Positions 59,001 through 64,000 of a DNA stretch of 64,000 bases are shown piece by piece. Each line of letters starts with the position of its first letter. The first letter of the stretch is position 1. The DNA lies in assembly GCA_030167125.1 (NCBI GenBank), contig CP126531.1, positions 2,582,578 to 2,646,577 of the forward strand, given 5' to 3'. Below the pieces are notes generated by a model. The model saw only the letters and a list, made by a program, of their open reading frames with translations. It searched no databases and was not told the origin of the DNA. This DNA comes from Rhodanobacteraceae bacterium. GTDB lineage: Bacteria > Pseudomonadota > Gammaproteobacteria > Xanthomonadales > Rhodanobacteraceae. A program made the position numbers and the translations under genes.

Positions 59001-59441
59001 GTGATCGCCCTCCTCCAACGCGTCTCCGAAGCGCAGATCTTCGTCGACGACGAAACCGTCGGCGCGATCGATGCCGGTTTGCTGGTGCTGGTCGCGGTCG
59101 AGCCGGGCGACGGCGAGGCGCAGGCGCTGAGGATGTGCGAGCGGCTGTTGGGCTACCGGGTGTTTTCGGACGATGCCGGACGGATGAACCTTTCGCTCGC
59201 CGACACCGGCGGCGGCCTGCTGCTGGTGCCGCAATTCACCTTGGCCGCCGACACCCGCAAGGGCATGCGGCCGAGCTTCACCACCGCCGCGTCGCCCGAA
59301 GAAGGGCGGCGCTGGTTCGATCGGCTGGTGGACCTCGCCCGCGCCGCGCACCCGAGGGTTGCAACCGGCCGCTTCGGCGCCCATATGCAGGTGCGGCTGG
59401 TCAATGACGGGCCTGTGACCTTCCTGTTGCGGGTCGCTTGA
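59001..59441 (+). CDS. dtd: D-aminoacyl-tRNA deacylase
   Basis: 146 residues from GTG 59001, the usual family length. It removes D-amino acids from mischarged tRNA. The start [17 protein letters not shown] is typical. The motif region [18 protein letters not shown] stands for the SQFTL motif, and the C-terminal NDGPVTFLL for NxGPVT. It is the gene before rpoD, separated by a family A repeat. Confidence 0.93.
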   Translation: MIALLQRVSEAQIFVDDETVGAIDAGLLVLVAVEPGDGEAQALRMCERLLGYRVFSDDAGRMNLSLADTGGGLLLVPQFTLAADTRKGMRPSFTTAASPEEGRRWFDRLVDLARAAHPRVATGRFGAHMQVRLVNDGPVTFLLRVA

Positions 59442-59442
59442 C

Positions 59443-59550
59443 CACCCCCTTCCGCAGGAAGGGGGTCGCTGCGAAGCAGCGGGGGGATGCCGCCACCGGA
59501 GTATAAAAGCCATCCCCCCCCTCGATCCCCTTCCTGCGGAAGGGGAAGGA
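59443..59550. repeat. Palindromic repeat, family A copy 4
   Basis: CCACCCCCTTCCGCAGGAAG and GGGGTCGCTGCGAAGCAGCG face GAGTATAAAAGCCATCCCCC and CTTCCTGCGGAAGGGGAAGG. It lies between dtd and rpoD. Confidence 0.75.
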
Positions 59551-59684
59551 AAAGCGATTCCCTTCTGCCCAAGGGAAGTCAAGCTCCCATTCGCTTGGGC
59601 CGATTCTTGCATGGGCCTTTCGCCCTAGCTGCTTGTCCCGCCACGCTTTTTCGGCCTTGATCCATCGCCGGGTCACCTCCACTT

Positions 59685-59693
59685 TGCTATACT
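59685..59693 (+). promoter_or_regulatory. Likely extended -10 promoter of rpoD
   Basis: TTGCTATACT contains TG-N-TATACT, an extended -10 element, 29-36 bases before the rpoD start codon. No good -35 box lies at the right distance. Confidence 0.5.
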
Positions 59694-59721
59694 GAGCGGT
59701 CTTGTCGTGTCGAATACCCCC

Positions 59722-61584
<1,863 letters not shown>

Positions 61585-61591
61585 TGCTCTT

Positions 61592-61695
61592 CACCCCCTT
61601 CGGAACGAAGGGGGTCGCCGCGCAGCGGCGGGGGGATGTCCTTCGTTGACGCGGACAGCCATCCCCCTCAATCCCCCTTCGTTCCGAAGGGGGAA
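61592..61695. repeat. Palindromic repeat, family A copy 5
   Basis: CACCCCCTTCGGAACGAAGG then GTCGCCGCGCAGCGGCGGGG face CCATCCCCCTCAATCCCCCT and TCGTTCCGAAGGGGG. It follows rpoD by 8 bases and may serve as terminator. Confidence 0.75.
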
Positions 61696-61747
61696 GACAA
61701 GCGCGTCGTCATACCATGCGCTGCCACGTGCATGATCGATTACTTCC

Positions 61748-62575
61748 ATGAACCGCATCGCCGTTTTCGTTGACGCCGGTTACTTCTACGCCTCCGCCAG
61801 CGAGCTGCTGTTCGGCACGCCGCTGAGGCGCGGCGAACTGCGCCTCGCCAACGCCGAGTTCGCGCATTACCTCGGGCAAGTCGCGGAAACCGTCGGCGGC
61901 TGTCCGCTGCTGCGCATCTACTGGTACGACGGCACCAACTCCGGCCCGACCGCCGCGCACCTCGCGATGGCCTACCTCGACAACGTCAAGCTGCGGCTCG
62001 GCTTCGTCAACCAGTCGGGCGAACAGAAAGGCGTGGACGGGCTGATCTTCTCCGACCTCACCAACCTCGCGCGCAACCGCGCGATTTCCGATGCGCTGCT
62101 GCTGGCCGGCGACGAAGACCTGCGCGTCGGCGTGCAACAGGCGCAGGAACACGGCATCCGCGTGCACCTGCTGGGCGTCGAACCGAAAGACCCTTCCGGC
62201 AACCAGTCCGCCGCGCTGCAACGCGAAGCCGACACCCGCCGCCAACTCGATGCCGCCGCGCTCGGGCAATTCCTGTTCCGCCGCGAATACGCGGCGACGC
62301 CGTTCGTGGAAACCGATGCCGCCGCAGCGGATGCAGACGTCGCGCACAACCTCGCGCGCATGCAGGAACTCGCCAACGAATACGCCGCGACGCTCGACGC
62401 GGCCCAGCGCGCGCTGATCCTCGCCCTGCCCGAGCGCACCCCGCTGCCGCACGAACTCGACCGCGAACTGCTGTTGCGCGCCAGCGAACTGCTCGGCCGC
62501 AAACTCGAGGAAGCCGAAAAGCGCACGTTGCGCGGCGCCCTGCGCGGCGCGGTGACCGAAGGCAGCCACGCCTGA
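61748..62575 (+). CDS. NYN-domain (PIN-like) protein
   Basis: 275 residues. The NYN domain is recognised from RIAVFVDAGYFYASASELL, RIYWYDGTN, QKGVDGLIFSDLTNLA and ISDALLLAGDEDLRVGVQQA, which supply the conserved acidic metal-binding residues. It is probably a ribonuclease. The C-terminal 110 residues are helical and end with EEAEKRTLRGALRG. It stands alone between a repeat and the convergent SnoaL-like gene. Confidence 0.9.
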   Translation: MNRIAVFVDAGYFYASASELLFGTPLRRGELRLANAEFAHYLGQVAETVGGCPLLRIYWYDGTNSGPTAAHLAMAYLDNVKLRLGFVNQSGEQKGVDGLIFSDLTNLARNRAISDALLLAGDEDLRVGVQQAQEHGIRVHLLGVEPKDPSGNQSAALQREADTRRQLDAAALGQFLFRREYAATPFVETDAAAADADVAHNLARMQELANEYAATLDAAQRALILALPERTPLPHELDRELLLRASELLGRKLEEAEKRTLRGALRGAVTEGSHA

Positions 62576-62612
62576 CGCGACACGGACTTCCCGGGCCGCG
62601 GCAGGTCGCCGC

Positions 62613-62984
62613 TCATCCCATGTCGTAGAAGAACTGCTCGCTCACGACCTTGCCGTCGCGCACGCGGTACACGCCGATCTCTTCGATCTGCATCCGGCCG
62701 CGACCCTTGAAGGTCATGTCCATGGAAAAGGCCGTGCTGAACCAGTTGCCGGCGACAATCGGATCGCTCACGTTGCTCGCGTGCACCGCTTCGACGCCCT
62801 CGGCCCATTTGCGGCCCTTCGTGTAGATCGCTTCCAGCCCCTTGGCGTCGCCCAGCGCGCCGGCCGGCGAGCCCCGCATTTCGATGCTGACCGCATCCTG
62901 CGCGTACAACTCCCGCTGCGCCTGCTCGTATTCGCCCTTGCGGCACAGCTCGACCAGGCGGTTGGCAATCTGTTCGGTGTTCAT
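62613..62984 (-). CDS. SnoaL/NTF2-like fold protein
   Basis: 123 residues from ATG 62984. The NTF2-like cone is suggested by NRLVELCRKGEYEQAQRELY, the Asp in YAQDAVSIEM, and the strands MQIEEIGVYRVRDGKVVSEQ then FFYD. Members are polyketide cyclases, isomerases and proteins of unknown role. It follows the DUF1579-like gene by 41 bases. Confidence 0.82.
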   Translation of the reverse strand: MNTEQIANRLVELCRKGEYEQAQRELYAQDAVSIEMRGSPAGALGDAKGLEAIYTKGRKWAEGVEAVHASNVSDPIVAGNWFSTAFSMDMTFKGRGRMQIEEIGVYRVRDGKVVSEQFFYDMG

Positions 62985-63025
62985 GGCGTACTCCTCGATC
63001 GGCAACAACGGTTATTTCGAATGAT

Positions 63026-63616
63026 TCAATTGACGCGATGCAGTACCTGGGTCCAGTTGGTTTCCCAAGTCTTGCCGCCATCCGCCGAAAAGGCTTGCTC
63101 CCATTGCGCGGAGTTCCGCGTGATGTGCGACCAGATGAAACGCACCTTGATCGGTTTGCCGCGCAGGGTGTCGTTGGCGTAGAACGTGCCGACGCCATGC
63201 ACGAACCGGCCCTTGACGAGTGGATCGAGCGCACCATGCGGGTTGCGGCCATCTATCCACCAGATCGCCCAGAGTCCCGTCCGGGGGTCGTAGGCACGCG
63301 GTGCCACGCCACGGTAGATGCCTTCCGGCGTATCGAATTCCGTGTCGTCCACATTCGCCAGGCCATCCATCAGTTTGATGTTGCGAATGGTGCCGTCGAA
63401 TTCCTCCCAATCGTGGCTACCGGCGAGGCGTTCCTTCAGCCTGCGGCTGTGCACCTTCCATGTACCGACGAAGAAGTCGAAATCGTGCAGGCCGGAGAGA
63501 TTTCGTGACTGCACCGCCTTCGGGGTGTCCTGCGAAGCCAGCGCGGAAGGAACATCGATCCCGATCGCCAGGATCGGCAGAAGGACGGCAATGACTGCGT
63601 AGCGGAAATGTTGCAT
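63026..63616 (-). CDS. Predicted secreted DUF1579-like protein
   Basis: 196 residues from ATG 63616 (GAGGTG six bases before). A Sec signal peptide (YAVIAVLLPILAIGI..SALA) precedes a lipocalin-like beta barrel: GLHDFDFFVGTWKVHSRRLK, DPRTGLWAIWWIDGRNP, and WSHITRNSAQWEQAFSADGG. FxxGTWK is the usual start of such barrels. The ligand is unknown. Confidence 0.78.
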   Translation of the reverse strand: MQHFRYAVIAVLLPILAIGIDVPSALASQDTPKAVQSRNLSGLHDFDFFVGTWKVHSRRLKERLAGSHDWEEFDGTIRNIKLMDGLANVDDTEFDTPEGIYRGVAPRAYDPRTGLWAIWWIDGRNPHGALDPLVKGRFVHGVGTFYANDTLRGKPIKVRFIWSHITRNSAQWEQAFSADGGKTWETNWTQVLHRVN

Positions 63617-63713
63617 GGGGGGCACCTCGCGGTTGAAGCGCACCGTTGCGCGGGATGCTCATCATAGGCAGGACTGCTGACGGCGTGGTGTCAGCAGCCG
63701 ATCGCCATGCCGT

Positions 63714-64000
63714 TCAGTTTGCGGACAATTCCGCGGGCGTGACCGCGAACTCGTGCCGCCGGTTGCGGCGCACCACCGCGATCGGCGCGCTGCGGCCGAT
63801 GTGTTCCGCATCGAGCAGCTTGTGCATCGTGTCGATGCCATCCACCGCATGGCCGTCGAATTCGATCACGATGTCGCCCGCCTGCAACCCGGCACGTGCA
63901 GCCGGACCGTTTGGCACGATTTCCATCAAGCGCACCGCGGTTTCGATGGTCAGCTCGAAATGGCGCACGTAACGGCGCGGCAAGCGCAGGTTCTGCGCGC
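63714..64000 (-). CDS. PDZ-domain protein, C-terminal part (gene runs off the window)
   Basis: The last 95 codons are visible. A PDZ domain is seen: VRLMEIVPNGPAARAGLQAG, DIVIEFDGHAVDGIDTMHKL. This is the C-terminal arrangement of HtrA/DegP-like serine proteases, but the protease domain would lie beyond the right edge. The frame is open to the window end without a start codon of its own. Confidence 0.8.
   Translation of the reverse strand, partial: AQNLRLPRRYVRHFELTIETAVRLMEIVPNGPAARAGLQAGDIVIEFDGHAVDGIDTMHKLLDAEHIGRSAPIAVVRRNRRHEFAVTPAELSAN

Overview
The window is GC-rich chromosomal DNA from a gammaproteobacterium. It is most likely a member of the Xanthomonadales (Lysobacterales), probably near Rhodanobacteraceae. 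This is an inference from gene content: an RpoD with a long acidic insertion, a PAPS-type CysH with CysJI, PhhA, LpxL-type acyltransferases, and an integron whose attC sites resemble the Xanthomonas type. No rRNA, tRNA or CRISPR array was seen.

Layout. 1-10.6 kb is a sulfur-assimilation block: a cysteine synthase-family enzyme overlapping a 1-Cys peroxiredoxin, cysG, a divergent CysB-type regulator, a small periplasmic protein, pheA, then cysH-cysI-cysJ transcribed J to H. 11-13.1 kb holds a GSA-aminomutase-like aminotransferase with a MtnX-like phosphatase. 13.3-17.7 kb is a four-gene export system (membrane fusion lipoprotein, ABC ATPase, FtsX-type permease, NodT-type outer-membrane lipoprotein). 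dnaG and a glutathione peroxidase follow.

20.4-26.7 kb is the least familiar region. An atypical receiver-like/AraC regulator precedes five tightly packed genes on the same strand: a 771-residue Cys/Trp-rich protein, a DUF1360-like membrane protein, a 94-residue protein starting MTCCGQ, a 435-residue Ser/Gly-rich protein, and a G1 (glutamic) peptidase with both catalytic residues. No signal peptide is visible on the large proteins. I regard this as a candidate undescribed system. An mgtA P-type ATPase lies convergent to it, with a small upstream ORF.

31.26-34.86 kb is a complete chromosomal integron: intI with all catalytic residues, an attI region, and four cassettes separated by attC sites. 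Three cassettes carry single unknown genes. The fourth carries a BrnT/BrnA toxin-antitoxin pair in reverse orientation beside a small zinc-ribbon-like membrane protein. A TumE/DUF6516-type toxin-antitoxin pair lies on the other side of intI. A RES/Xre toxin-antitoxin operon occurs further on (47.4-48.6 kb).

35.6-64 kb is mostly housekeeping and envelope genes: uppP, a TPR-Asp/Asn hydroxylase, an AI-2E transporter, a yqjD/E/K-like trio, a TPR-sulfotransferase, a YheT hydrolase, a PlsC-type acyltransferase, phhA, a WYL regulator, a GST, fbp, an SDR, a cytochrome b561/molybdopterin oxidoreductase pair, TVP38, an anion permease, lldD, two LpxL-type acyltransferases, dtd, rpoD, a NYN-domain protein and small stress-type proteins. 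The last gene, a PDZ protein, runs off the window.

At least seven families of palindromic intergenic repeats are scattered through the window. One, a two-hairpin element of about 105 bp, has four copies and does not match any repeat I know. Start sites in this GC-rich sequence are often ambiguous and were chosen from domain boundaries, ribosome binding sites and stop/start overlaps.
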